A stretch of DNA of 64,000 bases from Oceaniferula spumae (GTDB lineage: Bacteria > Verrucomicrobiota > Verrucomicrobiia > Verrucomicrobiales > Akkermansiaceae): assembly GCF_042849255.1 (NCBI RefSeq), contig NZ_AP026866.1, positions 3,348,001-3,412,000 of the forward strand. The letters are read 5' to 3'. Below are positions 1 through 10,729 of this stretch, one piece after another. Below the pieces are notes generated by a model. That model was not told where the DNA came from. It saw only the letters and a program-made list of their open reading frames with translations, and did no database searches. The stretch's first letter is position 1. Every line of letters begins with the position of its first letter. The position numbers and the translations under genes are program-made.

Positions 1-1484
<1,484 letters not shown>

Positions 1485-1486
1485 CA

Positions 1487-3976
1487 ATGCGTTACACTCA
1501 GTTCATTGCTTCTTTTTCTTTGGCCGTCGTTACTGCGACTGCTGCACCTAACTATGAGGACGACATTTTCCCGATCTTTGAAAAATCCTGCAACAATTGT
1601 CACAACCCGGACAAACAAAAAGGTGACCTGGATCTAACGAGCTACAGCGCCCTGATGCGCGGTGGGTCAGGTGGTAAAGTGGCGGAGCCGGGTGAGGGGG
1701 CTGATTCCAAAATTTATGGAGTCATCACACACACCCTGAAACCAAAGATGCCACCGAAAGGTGAAAAGCTATCGAAGAAAGATGCCGATCTGATCAGAGC
1801 TTGGATTGATGCCGGTTTGCTTGAAAATAAAACTGGGAAACCGAAGAAAAAGAGCAAGCCATCGTTTTCCATCAGTGCCGCACCATCAGCTGGAAAACCA
1901 GATGGCCCGCCGCCGATGCCAAGCCATCTCTTGTTAGAGCCCGTGGTGGAAACTCCGCGTGCCACCGCAGTCACAGACATGGCTGTTAGTCCATGGGCTC
2001 CTTTGTTGGCTGTCACCGGCCAACGACAAGTGTTGTTGTACAATACCAGTAATCTGCAGCTTGTGGGTATTCTACCATTCGACTACGGCCAGCCAGCCAG
2101 CCTCTCATTTCATGCTTCTGGAAAATACCTACTTGCTGGCGGTGGTGTCGGCGGTAAGTCTGGAACGACAGTTACTTGGGAAATAGAAACGGGAAAACAG
2201 ATTCTCACCGCCGGTAAGGACTTTGATAGTGTACTCGCCGCATCCTTGCGCGCTGACCTCGGAGGAGTCTCTCTCGGAGGTCCTGGGAAACGTGTCAAAC
2301 TCTGGAATACCTCCACCGATGAGGAACTTATATCTATCAAGAAGCACACAGACTGGGTGACCCAGCTCAGCTACTCACCGGATGGTGTGTTGTTGGCATC
2401 TGGGGGACGTGGAGGAGGAGTCTACGTTTGGGAAGCCGAGACGGGGAACGAATTTTATGAACTGCGCGGTCACAAGGCTGGCATTACTGGCCTTGCCTGG
2501 AGGTCTGATTCAAATCTGTTAGCATCAGCCTCGGAGGACGGTGATGTGTTGATTTGGAATATGCAGAACGGTAAACAGGTGAAAAAAATCACAGCACACG
2601 GCGGTGGAGTTCTCTCGCTTGATTGGAACAAAAACGGCGGAGGTTTTATGGTCACCAGCGGGCGGGATAAGAAAGTTAAAATATGGAAGCCTGACTTTAA
2701 CCTCGCCAAGGAACTGCCACCGTTTCCATCCATGGTCACGGAGGTGGTGATCAGTCAGGATGGCAAACGCGTCTTTGCCGCTGATCTCTCTGGAGTCATC
2801 ACCGTCTGGGATCCCGCCACGGCGAAACAGATAGGAACTATAGCTTCCAATCCACCAAGCATCGCCGCCCGGATCAAACACATCCAAGGTCAATTGGTCT
2901 CTTTGCCGGTGAAGGTTGCCGAACTCAAAAAAGCCTTCTCAGAAAAAGAAGCCGCAAGGAATGCTGCCAAAGCAGAGCTCGATAAGGCGGAGCAAGGTCA
3001 CCGCCAAGCAATCGAACAACATAAAAAACTCATGGCTGAACGTGGCAAACTTGATGCTCAACTCAAAGCTTCCTATGCTAAAATTAAGGAATTCGGCAAA
3101 GTCCGTGAGCAGCGGCAGAACGAACTCAAACAGGCTCGCGAGGAGCTGAATAAACACAATACTGCTATCGCTGCCGTCCGCCGTGAAATGCAGCAGGCAG
3201 AGACCGAAACACAAAAACTAACAGCGGAGGAAAAGGCACTGGTGGCTCACGAGGAAAAAGCCCGCAAGCTGGCTGAAGCCAAACCGGAAGATGCCCCTGC
3301 GCAACAGGCCGCCGCCAAAGCGAAAGCTGACTTGGAAAATCACCGCAAAAAACTCGGCGAGCAGAAAAATCTAACTCAACAGAAGTCAACAGCCTTGGTC
3401 CAGCTCACCGAACAGCAGAAGGGGCCGGGAAACAAACTCGCCGAGGCCGAGAAGCATTGGAAACAGGTCAGCGAGCAGTGGCAAGCCATGCACACCAAAA
3501 TCAAACCCGTGCAAGATCAGCGCAACGGATTGAATCAGCCGATCAACGATGTTTACAAGCAACTCAAAGGCTTTGAGCAAGGAATCAAACCCGCCAAGGA
3601 GAAACTCGCAAAAGCCGAAGAAGCGATGAATAAACCCAAAGCGGAATATGAAGCACTACAACGCAGCCTAACAAATAACCAGCGTGAGCTTCACCACTGG
3701 CAGGCCGCCGCCGTCAACACGGATGCTCTGCGACTCGGCAAAGAAGCGGAAGACCTCGCCAAACAACATCACAGCAGAATGGACGCTTTCACCGCACTGG
3801 CCAAGGAAGTTCAGGAACTCAAAGACCCAGCCAAGCTAAAGGAGAAAACAGCCGAACTCAATAAGCTCCGTCGCGAGATTGATCAGGCTGCGCCTACGGT
3901 CATCGAGAAATCGAACCAAGCCAAAGCGAAGCAGCAGGAATACTTAGGGAAACTGAGTGTGGCCGGCGCGAAGTAA
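1487..3976 (+). CDS. Exported planctomycete-type cytochrome c / WD40 / coiled-coil protein
   Basis: The N-terminus has a signal peptide (MRYTQFIASFSLAVVTATAA). A single CxxCH haem site follows at residues 35-39 (CNNCH) with the downstream NPDKQKGDLDL typical of the PSC1-type cytochrome c domain. Residues about 165-465 form repeated WD40 blades (for example SPDGVLLASGGRGGGVYVWE and RSDSNLLASASEDGDVLIW). The remaining 360 residues are a Lys/Glu/Gln/Ala-rich coiled coil. It begins 2 bp after the upstream DUF1549/DUF1553 stop and probably shares its transcript. A periplasmic haem plus beta-propeller scaffold is the likely architecture; the substrate is unknown. Confidence 0.9.
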   Translation: MRYTQFIASFSLAVVTATAAPNYEDDIFPIFEKSCNNCHNPDKQKGDLDLTSYSALMRGGSGGKVAEPGEGADSKIYGVITHTLKPKMPPKGEKLSKKDADLIRAWIDAGLLENKTGKPKKKSKPSFSISAAPSAGKPDGPPPMPSHLLLEPVVETPRATAVTDMAVSPWAPLLAVTGQRQVLLYNTSNLQLVGILPFDYGQPASLSFHASGKYLLAGGGVGGKSGTTVTWEIETGKQILTAGKDFDSVLAASLRADLGGVSLGGPGKRVKLWNTSTDEELISIKKHTDWVTQLSYSPDGVLLASGGRGGGVYVWEAETGNEFYELRGHKAGITGLAWRSDSNLLASASEDGDVLIWNMQNGKQVKKITAHGGGVLSLDWNKNGGGFMVTSGRDKKVKIWKPDFNLAKELPPFPSMVTEVVISQDGKRVFAADLSGVITVWDPATAKQIGTIASNPPSIAARIKHIQGQLVSLPVKVAELKKAFSEKEAARNAAKAELDKAEQGHRQAIEQHKKLMAERGKLDAQLKASYAKIKEFGKVREQRQNELKQAREELNKHNTAIAAVRREMQQAETETQKLTAEEKALVAHEEKARKLAEAKPEDAPAQQAAAKAKADLENHRKKLGEQKNLTQQKSTALVQLTEQQKGPGNKLAEAEKHWKQVSEQWQAMHTKIKPVQDQRNGLNQPINDVYKQLKGFEQGIKPAKEKLAKAEEAMNKPKAEYEALQRSLTNNQRELHHWQAAAVNTDALRLGKEAEDLAKQHHSRMDAFTALAKEVQELKDPAKLKEKTAELNKLRREIDQAAPTVIEKSNQAKAKQQEYLGKLSVAGAK

Positions 3977-4000
3977 CATCTGCCCGGTTGGGTGGCGGAG

Positions 4001-4735
4001 TTATCGCTCTGAGCCACTGTTCACCACACTTACGTCAGGGAGTTCTCCTGATTTAGCGAGGCCCAAGAGCTCGTTATAGGATGTTGCAAATTTAGCGGCA
4101 TCTGTTGGTGTTGTTGCTCCGAGTTGTCTGATAAGAGTGCTTGTGCGACCTCCGATCCGAGCCCATTCATCAGCTTGTTTCTTGTGGTATTCCTCTTTGA
4201 GTTTCATGGCATTGGCCATAACGGTGTTCTTGACGATGGTTGCTGCAAGATAGGCTAGATGCGCATCATGGGCTTTATCTAACTCCAGCCCGCGGTGGAC
4301 ATTCAGTTGGATGCGGGCTTGGAGCAAGCGGCGTATTTTCCCATTGCGCCAGCGGAAATCACGCATGCTGTTCGAGTGCTGATTCATGCTGGCCTCAGAA
4401 ATTGGTGCGCTGGGTCGATTGGCCACGAGCGAAGTCTGTATCGTATGGATGAGACGAGTATGCAGATTGCTGGCAGTGCTCCAGTCCATGTAAATCCAGC
4501 CGCCCCAGGCTTCAGAATAGCGCTGGGCCCAGCCCACACCACCACTCTCAAAAGCTTTTTGCTGATTGATGCGTGCGGGTTTCAGTCTGTACTGCTCTCC
4601 GATGTGAAGTTTTTCTAACTCGATCTCTTTCTTCCATGCCTCCAGTTGTTCGGAGACAGTGATGGCTGATGCGCATTGAAGTGACAATGAGGTTGCTGCG
4701 AGAACGATAAGTGATGTGGGTAGGGATATTTTCAT
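4001..4735 (-). CDS. Secreted hypothetical protein, 244 aa
   Basis: The family is not recognised. It starts with a good signal peptide (MKISLPTSLIVLAATSLSLQ, probable cleavage after CASA). The mature part is mostly helical and charged, with several Trp/Arg/Tyr residues (QRYSEAWGGWIYMDW) and no CxxC or clear catalytic motif. It is convergent with the upstream WD40 gene, with a 24 bp gap, and divergent from the esterase gene at 4871. The signal peptide and a codon pattern like its neighbours argue for a real gene. Confidence 0.75.
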   Translation of the reverse strand: MKISLPTSLIVLAATSLSLQCASAITVSEQLEAWKKEIELEKLHIGEQYRLKPARINQQKAFESGGVGWAQRYSEAWGGWIYMDWSTASNLHTRLIHTIQTSLVANRPSAPISEASMNQHSNSMRDFRWRNGKIRRLLQARIQLNVHRGLELDKAHDAHLAYLAATIVKNTVMANAMKLKEEYHKKQADEWARIGGRTSTLIRQLGATTPTDAAKFATSYNELLGLAKSGELPDVSVVNSGSER

Positions 4736-4870
4736 AGCGGTGGAGGATTATTCCCTCCTTTGACGCTGATATGATGCCGATATGCAGAAAATATCAATCT
4801 GTGTGGTCAACGACGCCCTCAAAAATCATGTCCACTTGTCTCGAGCGTATTCGAGTGTATAGCTAAGCAC

Positions 4871-5740
4871 ATGCGGCTAACTACCATGGAGAGATTTTTG
4901 ACTCGTGGGGTGGCGCGTGTTTTGATTTTCACTTCGTCCGTGTTTATGGCGGCGTGTAGTTCGTCTTCATCCGATGGCAGACCGCTGGTGAAGTATTCTG
5001 TGGAAAAGGATGTGGTCTATACGCCAGTCGACTGGCCTGAGGCGATGATGGCGGATGTCTATCGGCCAGATGTTAACGCTCCCTCGCCAGCCGTGTTGCT
5101 GATTCATGGTGGCAGCTGGGCCGAGAACGATAACCGTTACCAGATGACAGGACTTGCCAAGAAACTGGCGAAACGTGGATACCTGGTGGTGAATGCGACT
5201 TATCGACTGGCTCCAAAATGGAACTATCCGGCTCCGGTGGATGATCTACGGCAAGCGCTGCGCTGGATGAGAGACAATGCAAAGCAGCTGAATATCGATC
5301 CCAGCCGCATGGCTCTCTATGGTTACTCAGCGGGAGGGCATCTGGCAGAAATGGTCGGGTTTAAGGCTCCGCCGAAGGGTGTGGGTATTCGGGGCATTGT
5401 CGCCGGTGCTACGCCGCAAGATCTAACACTTGATCCCGATTTTCCCGTGGTTCCAGTTTTTATCGGCACCTCGTTCAAGGAGGATTCAGAATTATATCGG
5501 AGAGCGTCTCCGCTGAATAATGTCACGCCCGACTGTCCGCCGCTTTTTATCTATCAGGGAACTAGAGATAAACTGGTGCCACCGGAGCATACCTACCGTC
5601 TCATTCCGGAATTGGACAAAAATAAAGTCCGCTACACAATCCACTGGGTCAAGGGACGTGGGCACATCACCACTTTTCTATTCCCCGGCGATGCTGTCAC
5701 CGAGGCAATCAGATTCCTCGATCAGGAGTTGATGCAGTAG
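4871..5740 (+). CDS. Lipoprotein alpha/beta-hydrolase (esterase/lipase, BD-FAE-like)
   Basis: A signal sequence with lipobox FMAAC (Cys29) predicts a lipid-anchored periplasmic enzyme. The alpha/beta-hydrolase core has the oxyanion motif HGGSW (79-83) and the nucleophile elbow GYSAGGH with Ser153. The acid is probably the Asp in GTRDKLVPPEH and the base the His in GRGHIT near the C-terminus. Length (289 aa) and motifs fit carboxylesterase/feruloyl-esterase-like enzymes acting on small or polysaccharide-linked esters. A start at the internal Met6 is also possible. Confidence 0.9.
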   Translation: MRLTTMERFLTRGVARVLIFTSSVFMAACSSSSSDGRPLVKYSVEKDVVYTPVDWPEAMMADVYRPDVNAPSPAVLLIHGGSWAENDNRYQMTGLAKKLAKRGYLVVNATYRLAPKWNYPAPVDDLRQALRWMRDNAKQLNIDPSRMALYGYSAGGHLAEMVGFKAPPKGVGIRGIVAGATPQDLTLDPDFPVVPVFIGTSFKEDSELYRRASPLNNVTPDCPPLFIYQGTRDKLVPPEHTYRLIPELDKNKVRYTIHWVKGRGHITTFLFPGDAVTEAIRFLDQELMQ

Positions 5741-5742
5741 AG

Positions 5743-6033
5743 CTAGTCTTTCCTCTCGTCAGTATCGCTATGACCCAAGTTACGTTGCGGTGCGATGTGA
5801 TCTCGGATGATCTGTTTCAGCTCTTTCATTTCTGGGAAACCGCCTTCTTGTTTGCGATCCCAGAGCATTACTCCGTCTGACCTAACAAAAAAACCACCGC
5901 TGATCTCGGATGGTTTTAATGTCACCGAGCCGAGTTCCGTTTCAAAGGTAGTTAGCAGTTCCTGAGCGGTCCATGCTGCGCGTAACAGCCAGCGGCAGCC
6001 GGTGCAGTATTCAATTTCAACAGCAGGTTTCAT
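5743..6033 (-). CDS. Rdx-family SelW/SelT-like redox protein
   Basis: This 96-aa protein has the Rdx/SelW layout: a beta-strand VEIEYC followed by CxxC (CTGC), a helix, then GGFFVRSDG and a terminal helix. The redox motif is Cys-Cys, not selenocysteine. Such proteins are thioredoxin-fold proteins thought to take part in thiol redox reactions; partners are unknown here. It lies 11 bp downstream of the carboxyltransferase-domain gene on the same strand and is probably co-transcribed with it. The C-terminal 20 residues are an acidic extension beyond the usual fold. Confidence 0.88.
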   Translation of the reverse strand: MKPAVEIEYCTGCRWLLRAAWTAQELLTTFETELGSVTLKPSEISGGFFVRSDGVMLWDRKQEGGFPEMKELKQIIRDHIAPQRNLGHSDTDERKD

Positions 6034-6044
6034 TCGTTGATCCG

Positions 6045-8255
6045 TTATCCTTTCCAGTTCTCAGCGCGTCTTTGGAAGTCGGCTTCCAAGCGGAGGTGTT
6101 TGCCGGTAAGACTTTGTCGGATGCCAGCTTCCCATGGATCGAGGGCATGGTTGGAGCCTGATTGTTTGGTCAGTTGTGCGAGGTCGTTGAAGCTGATGCT
6201 TCTGCCGGCGTAGGCTTTCGGATTGGTGGCGTATTTGGCGACGTCGTTCACGAATCCGTTGATTAAAGCTAGGCTGTTGAGGAGGTCTCCGATGGTGATT
6301 TTACCGAAACGATCAAGCGCCTGGGCGAGAATGACTTTTTCCTGTCGTGATGGACGAGCGTCTAACAATACAAGGCTCTCGCTGACATGTCGCACTGCTT
6401 CTAGCAGTTTGGCGGAAATGTGTGACGATGAGAGAAGTTTGGAAAGATGGTTGTTCAGTGAGTTGACACTGCCCCAGATCGGGAGGTCGATGTAGATGTC
6501 AAACAGCTGGCTGCAGAAGTTACGCCCAAATTTCTCCACAGTGAAAGATGGGATGTCCTTGGGACATAAGTTTGGCTGTAGCGCAAACATCGCACTGAGC
6601 TGAGTGAGGATCGGCTGCATCAGGGTTTTATAACCGGGGAATGTGCGGCCCCGACCATCGATCTTGGCGTTGTCGGCTCGTTCGATGTAGCTGTGAACGG
6701 CTTTTTCAATCGGGTCGTCAGACTGAATGGCACTCGCTGGCTTGAGCGCATAGAGGATGGTGAGTTGGTCGAAACTGGCGTAGGACAGAGCCTTGGCACC
6801 GAGTTTTTGGATCAACTGCCAGGCACACTGCTGGGCTTCACGCAGGTCATCACCACCGGCAGTTTCTGATGGATGGTGATCGATGGCTTTGAGTTGCAGT
6901 GTGTTGTTAGACTCGAAAAATTGAACCACATCCGGAGACGGTCTGTTCACGCCTCCTTCACCATCGTATGACTTGAGCTCACCGTAATAGCCTAGGATGA
7001 GTTTGGCATAACGCGGGTCTGGGTTCGGTTGGCCTCCGCGATTGAGGTAACGGTCGGCCAGCGAGTCTGAGTAAGGATTTGCTCCGATGGCAAGGTTGGC
7101 GATGGCTTGTTTGCAGCAGATGTCCGCGGTCGGGGTGACCAAAAGCGGCAACGCGGCATCCTTGCAGACTCGTTTGAGTTCGGCGATGAAGAGATCGACA
7201 ATCGATGAGAATGAATCGAGATCGATATTGCCGTCGGGTGATTTATTCGATGAGAGGTATTTCGCACGGACGGTAGTTTCCTGCTGTTGTAAATCCCGGA
7301 TGACAAAGGGCATGGCTCCACCGGGGACACCAGCGGCGCAAAGCTGCTCTTTCAGATCCTGAGGAATTTCCGCATCCTTCCTGTCCGGGCGTGCACCCCA
7401 CAGCTGATTGGTTTTCTTGGTTAGGAGATCGTAGCTGGCTTGGTCCTTGATCAGCTGAGGCGCTACGGTGGCGAGTGTGTGGTGGGACGATCCGCCGGAG
7501 AGAACACCCTCTACAGTCTCGATCGTTTGGACGCCGAGCTCAATGGCTCGCGCGATGGCAGCTGATGAGTTTTCCGTATTGGTGGAGTGGCAGTGGAGAG
7601 TGAGTGGGATTCCGGCGGGTTTGAGAATTGATAATAAAGCCGGAACTAACGTCGAAACCCGTTCCGCAGTGAGTTGACCTGACATGTCCTTGATGCCGAT
7701 CGCATTATATCCAGCTGCGATGAGTTCCTTGGTGTAGTTGCAGAAATATTCGTCGGTGTAGCGATCTGGGGAGTCAGCGTAGTGCGTGAAGCAGAAGGCT
7801 CCCTCTAACACGACACCGTTGGCTGCTTTGATCGAGTCCGGTAGTTTCAGGTTATCGATGTCATTCAGTGCGTCAAAAAAGCGAATCTTGGTGATGCCGT
7901 TTTTGATGAATTCCTTGAGGGTGATTTCCAGAAGATCTTTATCGTAGTGACGGAATCCTAGGGCGTTCGCACCGCGGAAAAGCATCTGCAATTCGAACTT
8001 CTGCAGACCAGATGATTCCGTGAGGGCATGGCTGACGGCTCCTAAGATGGTAAAAGGGTTGTATCCTCGGCTGATGGCGATCTGGAAGCTCTGGCCACCG
8101 GCAATTTCCGCCCCCTTGAATCCTGCTTTCGCAGAAGCGGCAATGACTTTGGCAAAATCACGAGGTTCAAAAATCCAATCCGCAGCGTCCAAGGTCGACT
8201 GCTGCCCGTCACGTAATGTCAGGTTGATCAACTTCGGGGATAAAGTATCGCTCAT
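6045..8255 (-). CDS. Carboxyltransferase-domain enzyme (pyruvate carboxylase B / oxaloacetate decarboxylase alpha-like) without biotin domain
   Basis: The N-terminal ~290 residues match the TIM-barrel carboxyltransferase fold: LTLRDGQQS at the start, the Lys-containing IKDMSG, the metal-binding LHCHSTN, and EGVLSGGSSHHT. A conserved PYC_OADA-like region follows. The protein lacks the C-terminal biotinyl domain (no AMKM motif) expected in pyruvate carboxylase or OadA, so it would need a separate biotin carrier or it acts differently. The start is chosen at MSDTLSPKLIN. In-frame alternatives exist at 8267 (MLFHMSDT) and a TTG at 8291, and no clear Shine-Dalgarno sequence separates them. It is upstream of the SelW-like gene. 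Confidence 0.85.
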   Translation of the reverse strand: MSDTLSPKLINLTLRDGQQSTLDAADWIFEPRDFAKVIAASAKAGFKGAEIAGGQSFQIAISRGYNPFTILGAVSHALTESSGLQKFELQMLFRGANALGFRHYDKDLLEITLKEFIKNGITKIRFFDALNDIDNLKLPDSIKAANGVVLEGAFCFTHYADSPDRYTDEYFCNYTKELIAAGYNAIGIKDMSGQLTAERVSTLVPALLSILKPAGIPLTLHCHSTNTENSSAAIARAIELGVQTIETVEGVLSGGSSHHTLATVAPQLIKDQASYDLLTKKTNQLWGARPDRKDAEIPQDLKEQLCAAGVPGGAMPFVIRDLQQQETTVRAKYLSSNKSPDGNIDLDSFSSIVDLFIAELKRVCKDAALPLLVTPTADICCKQAIANLAIGANPYSDSLADRYLNRGGQPNPDPRYAKLILGYYGELKSYDGEGGVNRPSPDVVQFFESNNTLQLKAIDHHPSETAGGDDLREAQQCAWQLIQKLGAKALSYASFDQLTILYALKPASAIQSDDPIEKAVHSYIERADNAKIDGRGRTFPGYKTLMQPILTQLSAMFALQPNLCPKDIPSFTVEKFGRNFCSQLFDIYIDLPIWGSVNSLNNHLSKLLSSSHISAKLLEAVRHVSESLVLLDARPSRQEKVILAQALDRFGKITIGDLLNSLALINGFVNDVAKYATNPKAYAGRSISFNDLAQLTKQSGSNHALDPWEAGIRQSLTGKHLRLEADFQRRAENWKG

Positions 8256-8361
8256 ATGAAACAGCATTCGGAAATCACCGCTCGGGCGCAAGTGTTATCT
8301 GTGACGTTAAAGCACTCCAGAATTTTGGAATAGAGTCTGAGGGAGGCTCTCTTACTTATAT

Positions 8362-8889
8362 ATGAAAGCAACGTATCAAAATATCGGCACTCTGGCGGCG
8401 ATGACAGGTGCGGCCTTGCTCTTCGTTTCATGCGGCCGGGTCTCCGATGGCGGGGAGGTGAATATTTCCGAATCCGAGTTAAGAGAAAAACTGACGCCCA
8501 TGCAATATCGGGTGACTCAGCGTGACGCCACCGAACCAGCTTTCAAAAATGCCTACTGGGATAACAAACGAGAGGGGATCTACGTTTCTATCGTCAGTGG
8601 CGAGCCCCTGTTTAGCTCGAAGGACAAGTATGTCTCCGGAACCGGTTGGCCAAGTTTCACCAAGCCTATTTCCAAGTCCGCGATCAAAGAAAAGCGCGAT
8701 GGCTTCAGAACGGAAATCAGATCAGTCAAGGCGGACACCCATCTGGGGCATGTTTTCAATGACGGTCCGGAGCCTACTGGGTTACGTTACTGCATGAACT
8801 CGGCAGCTCTACGCTTTATTCCGGCTGAGAATCTTGATAAAGAAGGTTTCAGCGAGTTGGCCCAAACTTTTAAAACCAAAGAACCATGA
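8362..8889 (+). CDS. msrB: Peptide-methionine (R)-S-oxide reductase, lipoprotein form
   Basis: MsrB reduces methionine-R-sulfoxide in proteins. The MsrB core is clear: GTGWPSF, HLGHVFNDGPEPTGLRYCMNS, with catalytic Cys144 in RYCMNS. The N-terminus has a lipobox (LLFVSC, Cys24), so it should act on the periplasmic side of a membrane. The two CxxC zinc sites found in many MsrBs are absent, as in the zinc-free subgroup. Its stop overlaps the msrA start (ATGA), indicating translational coupling and a joint envelope Met-oxide repair operon. Confidence 0.95.
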   Translation: MKATYQNIGTLAAMTGAALLFVSCGRVSDGGEVNISESELREKLTPMQYRVTQRDATEPAFKNAYWDNKREGIYVSIVSGEPLFSSKDKYVSGTGWPSFTKPISKSAIKEKRDGFRTEIRSVKADTHLGHVFNDGPEPTGLRYCMNSAALRFIPAENLDKEGFSELAQTFKTKEP

Positions 8890-9452
8890 AAAAAATCATA
8901 CCCTTAATACTAGCAGCCCTGATGCTGCCGAGTGCTCTTTATGCCAAGGAAAAGAAGGCGGTCTTCGCTGCCGGATGTTTCTGGTGCATGGAGGAGATTT
9001 ATGAAAAACTGCCAGGCGTGAGCAATGTGGTCTCCGGCTACACAGGCGGTGACGAAAAGAACCCGACTTATGAACAAGTGAGTGCAGGGCAGACAGGTCA
9101 CGCAGAAGCGGTCGAGATCACCTATGATGATGAGAAGATCGATTTGAAGACTTTGCTGAAGTACTTCTGGGACAGCCACGATGCCACTAACGCCCGCGGC
9201 GTAGCTCCCGACTTCGGACGGCATTATCGGTCAGAGCTATACTATGCCAATGCCGCGGATCAGTGGACCATGGAGCAATCAAAAATCGCCCACGCCAAAG
9301 AACTCGGTAAAAAAGTGGCTACACAGATCGTGCCGCTGAAGAAGTTCTGGAAGGCAGAGGAATACCATCAGGACTACGCAAAGAAAAATCCAAACGATCC
9401 CTACATTCGGAATGTTTCCGTGCCGCGTGCCAATAAGGCGCTGGGAAAGTAG
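8886..9452 (+). CDS. msrA: Peptide-methionine (S)-S-oxide reductase, exported
   Basis: MsrA reduces methionine-S-sulfoxide. The active site GCFWC places the catalytic Cys at residue 31 after a cleavable signal peptide (MKKIIPLILAALMLPSALYA). The family motifs VVSGYTGG, NPTYEQVSAGQTGHAE, YFWDSHD and HYRSELYY are present. It overlaps msrB by 4 bp, so both stereospecific reductases are made together and exported. Length (188 aa) is normal for the family. Confidence 0.96.
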   Translation: MKKIIPLILAALMLPSALYAKEKKAVFAAGCFWCMEEIYEKLPGVSNVVSGYTGGDEKNPTYEQVSAGQTGHAEAVEITYDDEKIDLKTLLKYFWDSHDATNARGVAPDFGRHYRSELYYANAADQWTMEQSKIAHAKELGKKVATQIVPLKKFWKAEEYHQDYAKKNPNDPYIRNVSVPRANKALGK

Positions 9453-9561
9453 GAGCAGGCTGGTCGGATCAAAAAATCTGGTTGGTCATAGCGCTAGTGG
9501 CCGCCATCTCCGCCGTAGCGGTTGGGGTGAAGCGGTATCTTGCCGGAAACTAAACTCTGCC

Positions 9562-9595
9562 CTCTAGATTACTTCTGCCATCGGCGAATCTAGAG
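9562..9595. terminator. Inverted repeat between msrA and pfkA
   Basis: A perfect 9-bp inverted repeat (CTCTAGATT ... AATCTAGAG) with a 16-nt loop lies between the convergent msrA and pfkA genes. There is no long T-run, so intrinsic termination is only a suggestion; it could act for either strand. Confidence 0.4.
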
Positions 9596-9652
9596 ATTAG
9601 AATGCAATGGTTCCCGGATGATGTTCACTATAGAGTTTCTAGGGGCATCGAT

Positions 9653-10729
9653 TTAGTTTCCAAGACAGATACCGAGTGCACGGGCTGTGTCTACCATCTC
9701 ACCGCTAGGGTCTACCTTTCGTAGTTGGTGCACGGCGTCGGCTATTGGCACCGAGCCAACATGGTAGGCTTGGTAGCTGACCATGCGGCCGTATTCACCG
9801 GCTTTGATCATTTTGACAGCTTTGACTCCAAAACGAGCACCGAGAATACGGTCGATCGAAGTAGGTGAGCCACCACGTTGAAGGTGACCCAGCACGCAGC
9901 AGCGTGTGTCTTTGCCGGTGAGGGGTTCAATCTGGTCGGCCACGATTTTGCCTACACCACCGAGTGCTATTTCGCTGGCAGTGGTGTCTCCAGTGGTGAC
10001 TAGTTTTCCACCTTTGAGACTGGCTCCCTCAGCCACTACGATCAAGGTGCTTCGTTTACCTTCTTTCTCCCGCTGATTGATAAAATCGGCGACTTTATTT
10101 AGATCGAATTCAATTTCAGGAAGCAGAATCACCTGAGCGCCACCTCCGATGCCTCCCCAGAGTGCAATCCAGCCAGCGTGTCGGCCCATGACCTCGAGCA
10201 CCATCACGCGCTTGTGACTTTGACCAGTGGTTTGAAGCCGGTCTAAAGCGTCCACAACGGTGGTGACGGCGCTATCGAAACCAAAGGTCATGGCTGTGGC
10301 TTGGAGGTCATTATCGATAGTCTTGGGTACGCCCACTACGTTGAAGCCTTCCTCGTTCATCTGCAGAGCCGTGGTCAGCGAACCATCGCCACCAATCACG
10401 ATCAGGGCTTCGACGCCGAGATGTTTTAGATTATCACGCGCAGCAGACATGATTTCCTCAGGGATCTTGGCGACGTCGCCGACGCCGACTTTGGCTGCAA
10501 AATTACCTTTATTCGTGGTTCCGAGAATGGTGCCGCCGAGCTTACCGATGCCTATGGTGTCGTCTGGCGTCAGCTTGATATAGTCGCCGCCTTCGGGTAG
10601 TAAGCCCTCAAAGCCGTCAATGAATCCATACACTTCCCAGCCCAGCTTGTCGGCAGCTCCCACTACACCGCTAATTACTGAGTTCAGCCCTGGGCAATCG
10701 CCTCCACTATTCAATACGCCTATTTTCAT
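9653..10729 (-). CDS. pfkA: 6-phosphofructokinase
   Basis: This enzyme phosphorylates fructose 6-phosphate to fructose 1,6-bisphosphate in glycolysis. The N-terminal NSGGDCPGLN, the phosphoryl-donor loop IGGDGS (113-117), PKTIDNDL (135-142) with the catalytic Asp, and the substrate loop EVMGRHAGW are all present. The donor signature is mixed. Gly in GGDGS is the ATP type, whereas Lys in PKTIDND is the residue found in many PPi-type enzymes, so the phosphoryl donor cannot be assigned with certainty. The start is set at MKIGVLNSGG; an upstream extension to 10798 has no family support. Confidence 0.94.
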   Translation of the reverse strand: MKIGVLNSGGDCPGLNSVISGVVGAADKLGWEVYGFIDGFEGLLPEGGDYIKLTPDDTIGIGKLGGTILGTTNKGNFAAKVGVGDVAKIPEEIMSAARDNLKHLGVEALIVIGGDGSLTTALQMNEEGFNVVGVPKTIDNDLQATAMTFGFDSAVTTVVDALDRLQTTGQSHKRVMVLEVMGRHAGWIALWGGIGGGAQVILLPEIEFDLNKVADFINQREKEGKRSTLIVVAEGASLKGGKLVTTGDTTASEIALGGVGKIVADQIEPLTGKDTRCCVLGHLQRGGSPTSIDRILGARFGVKAVKMIKAGEYGRMVSYQAYHVGSVPIADAVHQLRKVDPSGEMVDTARALGICLGN

